Shown one piece after another: positions 54,430-64,000 of a stretch of 64,000 bases of DNA (its first letter is position 1; each line of letters opens with the position of its first letter). Made by a program: the position numbers and the translations under genes. This DNA is from Nematostella vectensis. Lineage: Eukaryota > Cnidaria > Anthozoa > Actiniaria > Edwardsiidae. The notes below the pieces were generated by a model. It had not been told where the DNA came from, did not search any database, and saw only the letters and a list, made by a program, of their open reading frames with translations. The DNA is taken from NCBI RefSeq assembly GCF_932526225.1, contig NC_064034.1, positions 16,380,887 through 16,444,886 on the forward strand, read 5' to 3'.

Positions 54430-57400
54430 ATGCTGTCAGCAAATGCAGTGCCGTGTCACCAATTGGAGGGTCTTAAAATTTCACTGTATTCTCGGGAAGA
54501 AGTTCGAAAACTAAGCGTAAAACGAATCACAAATCCGGAGACGTTTGATGCTTTGCTCCATCCTAACCATGGCGGCTTGTACGATCCAGTTTTGGGACCA
54601 ACGGACAGGGATGACTTGTGTGGAACTTGTGGACAGAATAACTTCAGCTGCCCTGGCCATTTTGGTCACATCGAACTGCCATTACCCGTCTATCACCCGT
54701 TGTTTTTCAAGATGTTACTGCAAGTTCTTCGTTCGTCTTGTTTTTGCTGCCATAGGATGTTATTGAGCAAATCTGCCAAGAAATTATTAGCTAGGTAAGT
54801 TGCTTTCTCAAGAAAACAGAGTTACAAGATTTTGATTCTTAATTAAAATACTCTTTCACTTGACTGTGACATGGCTATAATTATTGTTGTTAACAATATC
54901 TTCTTTGTTGGTGCCTAGTCAAATGAAGGTCCTTGATTATGGTCTGATCTCTGTAGCTGAGGAGTTAGAAGAAATAGTTAAGAACGTCTTATCAAATGGT
55001 GCTACTGAAAAAAGTGGCAAAGATGCAATGGATGAGAACTGTGTTGCAGCCCTGAACAAGCATGTAAGGACCGTCCTGCATGAATTAGACAAAAGTGAGT
55101 CACGGAAGAAGGCAAACTCTATGAATGTCACAGACTTTCGCCATGCTTTATTGAAAAAATTCAGCAAAACGCATCTGTCAACAAAGAGACGTTATTGCTC
55201 CATGTGTAAAGCGCCATCAAGGGATGTCCGGCATGAGTATAACAGTCGGTTGTACTTAAAGCCTCTACCCAATAGGGAGGCACAGAAGTGGGCTGCTACC
55301 AAGGTGGCACATGCCCACCTCACCCAGCTAGAAGAGCGTGCCAGGAAGGACAAGGATGAAGAGTTGCTGACTGGACAGATGAAAAGTGAGTCAGTACTGT
55401 AAGGCATCATAAGTAAATTGTCTAAGGAAGGTAACATCTGAGAAGTAAATATGTTGTAACCATTTTAATGTAATTTTTAGCATATAAAATAGGCCTTTGT
55501 TGTAACTGATGAAACATTCTGCAATTATTTCTTTCCATGTTTCTCTGTTGCTGTTTCCAAGAAATTGGCTTCCACCCTAACAATTGTCCCTCAACCCTGC
55601 CATGCCACTGTCAACTATGTTGTGTTTATTTACTGTACCTCACAATGTAACAATGGCCATATGGTACAGTATATACATGCTGTTGTCAGATGGTTTTCCT
55701 AAACCAATTGTTAACATTCACACAGAAAGTAACAAAAGCTCAGGAGTTAATGAAGTGCTGGATTCACAACAAGAAGTGGCCAAGAGTCTGAAACAGACCT
55801 ATTTGACACCAAAAGAAGTCCTTGAGCATCTTGAAGAGGTTTGGTCCAAGGATGGGGAGTTCTTGAACATCCTGTTAGGAGGCTACCCTGCCCCTAATGC
55901 CAGGCATAGGGCTTCTTCCGCTGATATGTTCTTTGTTGAAGTCTTGCCAGTTGTGCCCTCCAGGTTTAGACCAGTGAGTACTCCCTTAATTGCCTGTGCT
56001 ACATTAGTCACCAACCATCACCTTTGATTTGTCATGTAGCCCTTATCATTTTGAACTTGAACTCAAGTTTACCTTGTTTTTGACCATGACATATTTTATG
56101 AACCTTTCTGAGTGCAGAAGCTACTATGTCCTCATGCCAAAAAAAAAATAGAAGAACCAATAATTAACCACAAGAATGACCATTAACCTGGGAGGTTTAC
56201 TGGAAAAGTTAGCCTTTGGGTCTACTGTACTGTACTTCGATTAGAGTATGGCAAAAATGCACATTGAATATAAATATTGGAAATTTATTTCTTCTTTTAA
56301 GCCAAACAATTCAGCAGGACTCTGCCATAATGAAGCCTTGTTAATGTCCCAAGCAATTTTTTAACTGAACTGTCATTCCATTTTTTCTATGAATAAATGG
56401 GCTTTATTGAAAACAGCAATTTCAATTTTTTGGCACTTGGTTTTTACTATTTCCTTCAGAGACAAATTTTGTTGCAATGAAGTCTAGCCTTTTAGAGGTT
56501 TCAAAGAATTTCAATAATTATTCCAAAACGGATTGCAAATGTAGAAATTTATGCATTATATACGTGCTGCCTAAAGTGTGCTTTCTTTGCAGCTATCTGT
56601 GCTGGGAGAGAAGAGATTTGAGAACCCACAAACTGCTACTCTGGCCAAGGTCTTGAAGGATATTGAGCTGGTTGTGGAGAATCTTAAAGGCCTAGATAAG
56701 AAACATGAGGACCTTCCTCAGATTGCAGAAGATGAACCCGAGGAACAGGAAACAATGAAGAAACCAAGGGTTTGTTTGTTTTTTTATTCTATTGTGTGTT
56801 CTAGTATATGTTTTCAAAATACCTAAAGAAGATGAGGTATATTTTGCAAAATGTTATCAAACTTGACAGAATCTACCCAGTTCTGTTATCAGAAGCAAAG
56901 GCAGTATACATTTATCTGTCCTATATTTCCCTTGAGTTCAATAATAACAGCAACAGAATGCTGTGATGGGTCCAAGTCCACAAGCACCCACTTATTACAC
57001 TTGGCTATTGCAGGTATAACAATGTCATGTTATAGCTAGATAGATAAAAGATACTTGAAGAAGCAAGGCATTGTAAAAATTATATAAGTATGCACAGTAC
57101 TAAAAGATGCAAACCCCAATCTAGCCAATCTGCCCAATCTAGCCAATCTAGTTTGAACCATCACATTGTGTTTGAACCATCACATTGTCTTTTTCACAAC
57201 ATGCGGTAAACTGATTACCACAAGGCCAGTCCTCTTGTCCATATATCCAATCCATAGTACCTTACTATGCCATCCTGAATACCATATCTTTTCTATATTC
57301 ATCCATCCGTGATTATTTGCAATTTGATTTTGCAGTTTGATGTTTTGTAATTTCTTGTTAACAGCGGAAAGGAAAAAATGCACCAGTAACTGTAGCTGGG

Positions 57401-57925
57401 ACTACACCAGTGAAGAGGCTTCACAATGCCTGGTTAAAAATGCAGAGTGATGTTAATGGAGTCATGGATAGCGACCTTGACAAGTTATCAGCTATAAAGT
57501 TTCCAGGCATCCGACAGGTTGGTTCAATATTGTCTAACTACAGTAGTGCACATACAGTACCTATGGGTGGTTTCCAGAAGCCTTGCATCCCATACCCTCT
57601 TGCTTTACCACCAAAAACACTTTTTTTATCCCTGAAGAATCAGACAAAGAAACCAACCCTGGCAGAAAGTCCTCGTTTCTGTACGCAGCTTTGTACATAC
57701 AAATCATTTTTTTGTACAATCATTGAGTGAATACCATCCACTGTGTTTTATAATGTGCTTAAAGAACACTATTTAATGCTAATCCTGTTATTTTTGTATC
57801 AGTTGCTTGAGAAAAAAGAAGGTTTATTTCGCAAACACATGATGGGGAAACGTGTGGACTATGCTGCAAGATCAGTCATATCCCCTGACCCATACATTAA
57901 CACAGATGAAATTGGTGTCCCACAG
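54430..57925 (+). CDS. POLR1A: RNA polymerase I largest subunit, N-terminal part (3' end outside window)
   Basis: Six exons: 54430-54794, 54919-55385, 55726-55973, 56593-56769, 57365-57517, 57803-57925, phases matching, 511 codons. The first exon has [31 protein letters not shown] and a zinc site [21 protein letters not shown] second cysteine pair is in exon 2 ([14 protein letters not shown]). Exon 3 has [15 protein letters not shown] and VVPSRFRP; exon 5 [13 protein letters not shown] and FPGIRQ; exon 6 [20 protein letters not shown], then [18 protein letters not shown]. This is the RPA1/RPA190 clamp-core and clamp-head region. The protein synthesises pre-rRNA in the nucleolus. The catalytic DFDGD segment lies past the next intron, which extends beyond base 64000. 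Confidence 0.96.
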
Positions 57926-58019
57926 GTCAGAAATTGTAAACATGAAGTATTTGTTGGTGGAGTGTTGTTACGTATACTGTAATTCCTCAAATGGGTGCCT
58001 CCCTAAAATATACATGAGT

Positions 58020-58220
58020 GCCTCCCCCCCACTGAATAAGCATCTTGCCTAAGAGGAAGCATATGAATACCATGCCTCTTATGAATAAGCATCTTGCCTA
58101 AAGGGAAGCATATGAATACCATGCCTCTTATGAATAAGCATCTTGCCTAAGAGGAAGCATATGAATACCATGCCTCTCATGAATAAGCATCTTGCCTAAG
58201 AGGAAGCATATGAATACCAT
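58020..58220. repeat. 49-bp minisatellite, left part
   Basis: About four units of GAATAAGCATCTTGCCTAAG then AGGAAGCATATGAATACCAT and GCCTCTTAT. It continues at 61878-61950 after the LINE insertion. Confidence 0.9.
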
Positions 58221-58262
58221 ATAAGCGCCTGCACCCGCGAACGGGTATAACACAGTTTGTAT

Positions 58263-60173
58263 TTAACTGTTCTCCGCCCTTTTACGGCGAGCTTCCCTTT
58301 GTTTTAAATAGGTTTCATATCTTCTTTTGTCGTATGACGTGCAGATGTTATTTGTGATCGCCCTCCATTCCTTTCTATTATGTACATGATAGTTCCACGC
58401 TTCAAGGACGCATCCAATTTTGAGGTCTTTTTTCAAAATGTCCTTGAATCTTAGTTTAGGACGACCAACTGGGCGAGACCCGTGTTCTAGCTCCGAAAAT
58501 AACAGCTGCTTAGGCACTCTGTCATCGTCCATTCGGCAGAGGTGACCAAGCCAGCGGAGACGATTTCTAGCTAATTTTGTTTCAATATCATCTACGTTTG
58601 CACGACGGAGGACGTCTTCATTGCTTATATAGTCATCCCACTTGATCTTGAGGATTAGGCGTAAATGGCGTTGTTGCAGAGTACGAAGTTCTCTAACTTC
58701 ATGCTGATATACAGTCCATGTCTCACTACCGTACAATAAGAGAGGCATTAGACATTGATTATAAACAGCGATCTTGGTTGGTACAGTGAGATCACGTGAG
58801 TCGAAAACTCTCTTTCGAAGGCGACCATAAGCACATGATACAGCTTGTATACGAGATGTGAGCTCCGCTCTCATTGAGCAGTCACTTGACAGGATACTAC
58901 CAAGGTATTTAAAGTGAGTAACATTGACCAGCTTAATGCCATCAACATAAAAGTCGGCAGTATTACCAATACACATAGTCTCCGTCTTTTTAGTGTTAAT
59001 GCGCATCCCCATTCTCTTAGCAAGTTCATTGTACGATGTAAGTAAAGACTGCAGACCCTCTGGGGTATCGCTAAATAAGGCGATATCGTCAGCGTACTGT
59101 GCCTCCCTGATGAATTCCGTAAGGACTTTTGTTTTTGCTTTGAGCCTGCGAAGATCGAAGAGATTACCATCAAATCGGAATCTTATCTTGATGCTGCAGG
59201 TGTGTTCAATTTTATTAAAGGCCAACCAGAGCAGGACAGCAGCATAGATGCCGAATAGAGTTGGTGCTAACTTACATCCTTGCTTGACACCACAGTTGTA
59301 TTCAAATGCTCGAGTTAGCTCTCCGTCTACGATTAGCCTAGCATGAACATCAGAATATAGCTTCTTTATTATACTTATGAACTTTGGTGGGCATCCTAGT
59401 TTGCCAAGGATCGAAAAGAGAAGTTCACGATTGACAGTGTCGAAGGCTTTCACAAAGTCTACAAAGACTATATACATGTTGTTACGTTGCTCTCTGGTCT
59501 TTTCCATAAGCTGACGAAGAGTGAATATGCCATCAATAGTGCCCCTACCAGCTCGGTACCCTGACTGGGACTGGGGATATATAAATTCCGCAAGCAGCTG
59601 TAGTCTTTGCAAGATGATATCTGCGAATATTTTCCCCACGACGCTTAGTAGTGATATCCCCCTGTAGTTTCCACATTCGCTTCTGTCGCCCTTCTTAAAT
59701 AAAATGGTGATAATTGCATCTTTCCACACTTGAGGAATGATTTCAGACGCCCAGATGATATTAAAGAGGATGAGAAGAAAAGCTCTCAGGCAGCGACCAC
59801 CATAAACAATGACTTCTGGAAGGACACCATCAAAACCAGGGCTCTTCCCAAGTTTGGTGTTTGAAATGGCTATTTTCAGCTCCAGGTCTGTAACAGGATC
59901 ATCCATAGACTGCATGATTGGTAATTGGTCAAGTTCGTCCACGATTTTTAAGTCAACATCACTCGGGAGATTTAGCAAATCACTAAAGTGCTCCACCCAT
60001 CTACCTTTGACTTCTATGGGATCGGCCAAAAGAGTGCCTTCTTTAGAGCGAACAGGATGAGAATTTCTTGATCTTGGGCCATAGACTGCATTCAAGGTGG
60101 CATAGAACTCTCTTGGATTTTTTGTTTGAGAAAAATGCTCAGCTTCTTCAGCTTTTTTTTTGAAACCATGCAT
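58263..60173 (-). CDS. LINE reverse transcriptase frame
   Basis: 636 residues. RT motifs: KSPGFDGVLPEVI, FKKGDRSECGNYRGISLLSV, FVDFVKAFDTVNREL, GVKQGCKLAPTLFGIY and catalytic QYADDIALFSD. The C-terminal RLRWLGHLCRMDDDRVPKQL, RPVGRPKLRFKD block is common in such LINEs. It overlaps the endonuclease frame by 26 bp in a different phase, so the original single frame is probably broken by one base in an A9 run. Confidence 0.88.
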   Translation of the reverse strand: MHGFKKKAEEAEHFSQTKNPREFYATLNAVYGPRSRNSHPVRSKEGTLLADPIEVKGRWVEHFSDLLNLPSDVDLKIVDELDQLPIMQSMDDPVTDLELKIAISNTKLGKSPGFDGVLPEVIVYGGRCLRAFLLILFNIIWASEIIPQVWKDAIITILFKKGDRSECGNYRGISLLSVVGKIFADIILQRLQLLAEFIYPQSQSGYRAGRGTIDGIFTLRQLMEKTREQRNNMYIVFVDFVKAFDTVNRELLFSILGKLGCPPKFISIIKKLYSDVHARLIVDGELTRAFEYNCGVKQGCKLAPTLFGIYAAVLLWLAFNKIEHTCSIKIRFRFDGNLFDLRRLKAKTKVLTEFIREAQYADDIALFSDTPEGLQSLLTSYNELAKRMGMRINTKKTETMCIGNTADFYVDGIKLVNVTHFKYLGSILSSDCSMRAELTSRIQAVSCAYGRLRKRVFDSRDLTVPTKIAVYNQCLMPLLLYGSETWTVYQHEVRELRTLQQRHLRLILKIKWDDYISNEDVLRRANVDDIETKLARNRLRWLGHLCRMDDDRVPKQLLFSELEHGSRPVGRPKLRFKDILKKDLKIGCVLEAWNYHVHNRKEWRAITNNICTSYDKRRYETYLKQREARRKRAENS

Positions 60174-61383
60174 CCTTGATTTGTCTGATACGTGTTCTTA
60201 ACGAGTGCCTGTCTAGGCTTTTGTCTTGAAGTAAGTTTCGAATTTCCTCATCTTGGTCATCAAACCAGTCATTTTGGATCCTCTTTTTCCTTTCGAAAAC
60301 ATGGTTTGCAGCTTGTTGAAGAATATCTTGCAGATCTTCGAAATCGTTATTACAAGCAGGAATTTTCTCATCTAAAAACTGAACGAGCTTCACTTTCTTA
60401 TCGTCATTGAGACGAGTGTCTAGCTTTTTCGGGGATCTTGAGATATTCTTCTTGCGCTTCAAAGGAAAAGCACAATTAGACACTAAAAGCTTGTGGTCCG
60501 TGAAACAGTCGGCAGCTTGATTGACTTTGGTTACTTTAATAAAAGGCTTAGCAGCTTGATTGGCTAGCACATGATCGAGTTGGTGCCAGTGCTTAGAGCG
60601 GAGGTGTTGCCACGTGTTCTTCAAGCTATCCTTTAATTGAAACATTGTACCCATGACACTTAGCTGCAACTGAGTGCAAAACTCAAGGAGCATGAGGCCA
60701 TTCGAGTTCATCTTTCCAACACCGTGCTTACCGATAACATCAGGCCAGGATTTGTAGTCTTGACCCACACGAGCATTGAAATCGCCCAACACAATAAGAG
60801 GGTTGTTCTGAGCTGAAGGAAGGCAACAACGGAGCTTTTCGTAAAATACCTCTTTTTCCTCAGATGTTCTTTGCATGGTAGGAGCGTATACGCTAACAAG
60901 GGTGAGGTAGTTACCACTTTCCAATGGAACACGCATTTGCATAAGTCTGTCGTTGATAGGTGTTGGACAAATCCCTTGCGATACAAGTCTGTTGGAGATA
61001 GCAAATCCGACACCGGCTGTTCTCTCACTTCCCCCACTCCAGAAGATAGTATGACTCCTTTCTACAATGTTACCAGTGTTGGGACGTCGGACTTCGCTTA
61101 AAGCACAGATATCGATATTAGCATGCTCCAGCTCACGACAAATGAGTGCTGTGGCTTGCTCTGGTCTTAGAGAACCATCGCCGTCATTGGTAGTACGGAC
61201 ATTCCAAGCTCCAAGGGTTAGAGCTTGCTTTCTAGAAGATAGAAACTGACGATTGTCGATTGCTCTGGAAGTTATAGCCGAGTGCGGTCTTCGTCCATTT
61301 TTCGCCACTGCCGCACTGGGTGGCGCATCGGTTCCCCCGAATGCGGTAGCCATAGCTCCAATACTACTAGATTGACTTTCCAT
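60148..61383 (-). CDS. LINE endonuclease frame (APE type)
   Basis: 411 residues. Exonuclease-endonuclease-phosphatase motifs in order: LGAWNVRTTND (Asn), ALSEVRRPNTG (Glu), LVSVYAPTM, VLGDFNARVG (Asp/Asn), FTDHKLLVSN (Asp-His). It nicks target DNA to prime reverse transcription. The frame ends in an A-run at about 60155 that shifts into the next frame. Confidence 0.85.
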   Translation of the reverse strand: MESQSSSIGAMATAFGGTDAPPSAAVAKNGRRPHSAITSRAIDNRQFLSSRKQALTLGAWNVRTTNDGDGSLRPEQATALICRELEHANIDICALSEVRRPNTGNIVERSHTIFWSGGSERTAGVGFAISNRLVSQGICPTPINDRLMQMRVPLESGNYLTLVSVYAPTMQRTSEEKEVFYEKLRCCLPSAQNNPLIVLGDFNARVGQDYKSWPDVIGKHGVGKMNSNGLMLLEFCTQLQLSVMGTMFQLKDSLKNTWQHLRSKHWHQLDHVLANQAAKPFIKVTKVNQAADCFTDHKLLVSNCAFPLKRKKNISRSPKKLDTRLNDDKKVKLVQFLDEKIPACNNDFEDLQDILQQAANHVFERKKRIQNDWFDDQDEEIRNLLQDKSLDRHSLRTRIRQIKDAWFQKKS

Positions 61384-61877
61384 AAAAACTGTGAGGCTGC
61401 ACCACTGATGACGACACTACCTGGCGCGAGGGTAGTGTCCCTTGGCGAGAGGTCCTGTTTATCGACAACCCAGCATAGCTGGGATGGCCGCAGAAACAAC
61501 TCGCTGCAACTTGTTGCCGGAAACTGAAGCCGGGTTGACCATCAGATCCGCCGGTGCTGGCCGTTGACCTATTCGAAGCTCATCCGCCCAAAGAAGTAAC
61601 AAAGGTTTACTCCCAGATTTTTCCTCGAGGTTGACTCCTGAAGCCTTTCCCAGACCGGGTATAGCCGCAAGGCAGCGGAGGTTTGGAAACAGGGTTTTCC
61701 TTCCCCTAGGTGGATTGCCAACCAAGGCTAACGAGCACCACCTACCCAGAAAGGGAATATACCGTCCCTTACTCGGTCCCTAGTGTAACTTTTTGTCAAG
61801 GACAGGTGCACCACGTGAAGGTAGTTACACAGGATTTAGGTGGCCAGAGCCGTGAGGAATAGCCGCCCTAAGCACCC

Positions 61878-61960
61878 ATGAATACCATGCCTCTCATGAA
61901 TAAGCATCTTGCCTAAGAGGAAGCATATGAATACCATGCCTCTCATGAATAAGGGGGAAT
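61878..61960. repeat. 49-bp minisatellite, right part
   Basis: Remainder of the array at 58020-58220, starting with the second target-site copy ATGAATACCAT. Confidence 0.85.
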
Positions 61961-62234
61961 ATATGAAAAAGTGCCTCCTCCTAATAATTGCCTCACTTAA
62001 GAGGAACATTTGTAAAAAAAGACCTCCCCAGAATCATCCTTGCCTAAAATTAGTGCACACAATAAACTTTTATGAAAAAGGGATTGTACGCTAGGAGGTA
62101 AGTAACCAAAACCAACTGTACTATCCACCACAACATTTTGTTATGAAAAGCTTCTTTTGATTCTTAAATTTTTGTTTACCTTACACATTGTAAAAGTTCT
62201 TTTTATCTGGAGATAGAACAGATTTTCAAATAAG
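61961..62234. other. POLR1A intron spacer
   Basis: Degenerate remnants of the AATAAGCRCCT-type repeat; nothing coding. Confidence 0.5.
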
Positions 62235-64000
62235 TGCCTTCGCCGAATAAGCACCTGCCCCTTGTAAGAACCTCTCTCTTGTAAGCACCTCCCCCTTGTA
62301 AGCACCTCCCCCTTGTTAGCACCTCCCCCTTGTTAGCACCTCCCCCTTGTTAGCACCTCCCCCTTGTTAGCACCTCCCCCTTGTTAGCACCTCCCCCTTG
62401 TAAGCACCTCCCCCTTGTTAGCACCTCCCCCTTGTAAGCACCTCCCCCTTGTTAGCACCTCCCCCTTGTTAGCACCTCCCCCTTGTTAGCACCTCCCCCT
62501 TGTTAGCACCTCCCCCTTGTAAGCACCTCCCTCTTGTAAGCACCTCCCCCTTGTAAGCACCTCCCCCTTGTTAGCACCTCCCCCTTGTAAGCACCTCCCT
62601 CTTGTAAGCACCTCCCCCTTGTTAGCACCTCTCCCCTTGTTAGCACCTCCCCCTTGTAAGCACCTCCCCCCTTGTTAGCACCTCCCCCTTGTAAGCACCT
62701 CCCCTTGTAAGCACCTCCCTCTTGTAAGCACCTCCCCCTTGTAAGCACCTCCCCCCTTGTTAGCACCTCCCCCTTGTAAGCACCTCCCCCTTGTTAGCAC
62801 CTCCCCCTTGTAAGCACCTCCCTCTTGTAAGCACCTCCCCCTTGTTAGCACCTCTCTCTTGTTAGCACCTCCCCCTTGTAAGCACCTCCCCCTTGTTAGC
62901 ACCTCCCCCTTGTAAGCACTTCCCCCCTTGTTAGCACCTCCCCCTTGTTAGCACCTCCCCCTTGTTAGCACCTCCCCCTTTTAAGCGCCTCCCCCTTGTT
63001 AGCACCTCCCCCTTGTTAGCACCTCCCCCTTGTAAGCACCTCCCCCTTGTTAGCACCTCCCCCTTGTTAGCACCTCCCCCTTGTTAGCACCTCCCCCTTG
63101 TAAGCACCTCCCCCTTGTAAGCACCTCCCCCTTGTAAGCACCTCCCCCTTGTAAGTGCCTCCCCCTTGTTAGCACCTCCCCCTTGTTAGCACCTCCCCCT
63201 TGTAAGCACCTCCTCCCTTGTAAGCACCTCCCCCTTGTTAGCACCTCCCCCTTGTTAGCACCTCCCCCTTGTAAGTGCCTCCCCCTTGTAAGCACCTCCC
63301 CCTTGTAAGTGCCTCCCCCTTGTTAGCACCTCCCCCTTGTAAGCACCTCCCCCTTGTAAGTGCCTCCCCCTTGTAAGCACCTCCCCCTTGTAAGTGCCTC
63401 CCCCTTGTTAGCACCTCCCCCTTGTTAGCACCTCCCTCTTGTAAGCACCTCCCCCTTGTAAGCACCTCCCCCTTGTAAGCACCTCCCCCTTGTTAGCACC
63501 TCCCCCTTGTTAGCACCTCCCCCTTGTTAGCACCTCCCCCTTGTAAGCACCTCCCTCTTGTAAGCACCTCCCCCCTTGTTAGCACCTCCCTCTTGTAAGT
63601 GCCTCCCCCTTGTAAGCACCTCCCTCTTGTAAGCACCTCCCCCCTTGTTAGCACCTCCCCCTTGTAAGCACCTCCCCCTTGTAAGCACCTCCCCCCTTGT
63701 AAGCACCTCCCCCTTGTAAGCACCTCCCCCCTTGTTAGCACCTCCCCCTTGTTAGCACCTCCCCCTTGTAAGCACCTCCCCCTTGTAAGCACCTCCCCCT
63801 TGTAAGCACCTCCCCCCTTGTAAGCACCTCCCCCCTTGTTAGCACTTCCCCCCTTGTTAGCACCTCCCCCTTGTAAGCACCTCCCCCTTGAAAGCACCTC
63901 CCCTTGTAGGTGCCTCCCCCTTGTAAGCACCTCCCCTTTGTAAGCACCTCCCCCTTGTTAGCACCTCCCCCTTGTTAGCACCTCCCTCTTGTAAGCACCT
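62235..64000. repeat. 17-bp minisatellite running off the window
   Basis: Over 100 units of CACCTCCCCCTTGTTAG or CACCTCCCCCTTGTAAG, with 16- and 18-bp variants. It lies in the POLR1A intron after exon 6 and reaches the window end. Minus-strand frames are artefacts. Confidence 0.97.

Larger units (their letters stand above)
58221..61877 (-). mobile_element. near-complete LINE with 11-bp target-site duplication
   Basis: 3657 bp inserted in a 49-bp minisatellite. ATGAATACCAT flanks it at 58210-58220 and 61878-61888. Minus-strand order: about 490 bp 5' UTR, endonuclease frame, reverse transcriptase frame, short 3' end with a GCACCCGCGAACGGGT palindrome. Clade not certain; an RTE-like LINE fits the size and APE-RT order. 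Confidence 0.9.

Noticed and set aside
62503-63947. Minus-strand Gly/Leu/Thr repeat frames
   Set aside because: 17-bp minisatellite; no unique coding sequence.

Overview
This is eukaryotic, animal nuclear DNA. Coding sequence is split by GT-AG introns, and tandem repeats, short inverted-repeat elements and non-LTR retrotransposons fill the gaps. The combination of intronless GPCR genes, vertebrate-like intron-rich housekeeping genes and a nuclear, apparently mitochondrial MutS (MSH1-type, which I recall being reported from non-bilaterian animals and not from Bilateria) suggests a cnidarian, most likely an anthozoan such as a sea anemone. The species is inference.

Layout. (1) 307-4431 (+): last seven exons of a laminin beta chain. 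(2) 4432-7273: intergenic DNA with a MITE carrying a tRNA-type SINE and a MITE with hairpin termini. (3) 7274-10967 (+): complete ten-exon TPRA1-type seven-transmembrane gene whose stop codon lies inside a 1.1-kb minisatellite. (4) 13466-31902 (+): complete copine gene, 16 coding exons plus one alternative exon. A 7.8-kb intron holds a same-strand, intronless GPCR with a long repeat-encoded tail. (5) 33185-34027 (+): unrecognised single-exon gene. (6) 34444-54243 (-): complete eleven-exon MSH1-like MutS gene. Its 8.9-kb intron 4 contains an intronless GPCR (+) and an intronless ATP-grasp gene (-). (7) 54430-57925 (+): first six exons of the largest RNA polymerase I subunit, divergent from MSH1 across a 186-bp gap. 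Its next intron runs off the window and holds a near-complete LINE with an 11-bp target duplication and a 17-bp minisatellite more than 1.7 kb long.

The exon chains were built by hand from splice dinucleotides, reading-frame phase and family similarity. All coding lengths close in frame: TPRA1 326 aa, copine 535 aa, MSH1-like 1058 aa.

The most striking observation is that five minisatellites in two neighbouring genes are tandem copies of a real exon-intron junction. The copine exon 5 donor is repeated at 26 bp, the copine exon 10 donor at 51 bp, the copine exon 15 acceptor at 46 bp, the MSH1 exon 5 donor at 83 bp and the MSH1 exon 9 donor at 81 bp. The true splice site is the first or last of many near-identical decoys. 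In four arrays decoy use meets a stop codon. In the fifth it would insert 27 or 54 residues in frame next to the MutS Walker B motif. Junction-spanning ('mirage') minisatellites have, to my knowledge, been described from amphioxus; a cluster of five here looks new. Copine also carries a pair of mutually exclusive C2B exons separated by only 40 nt.
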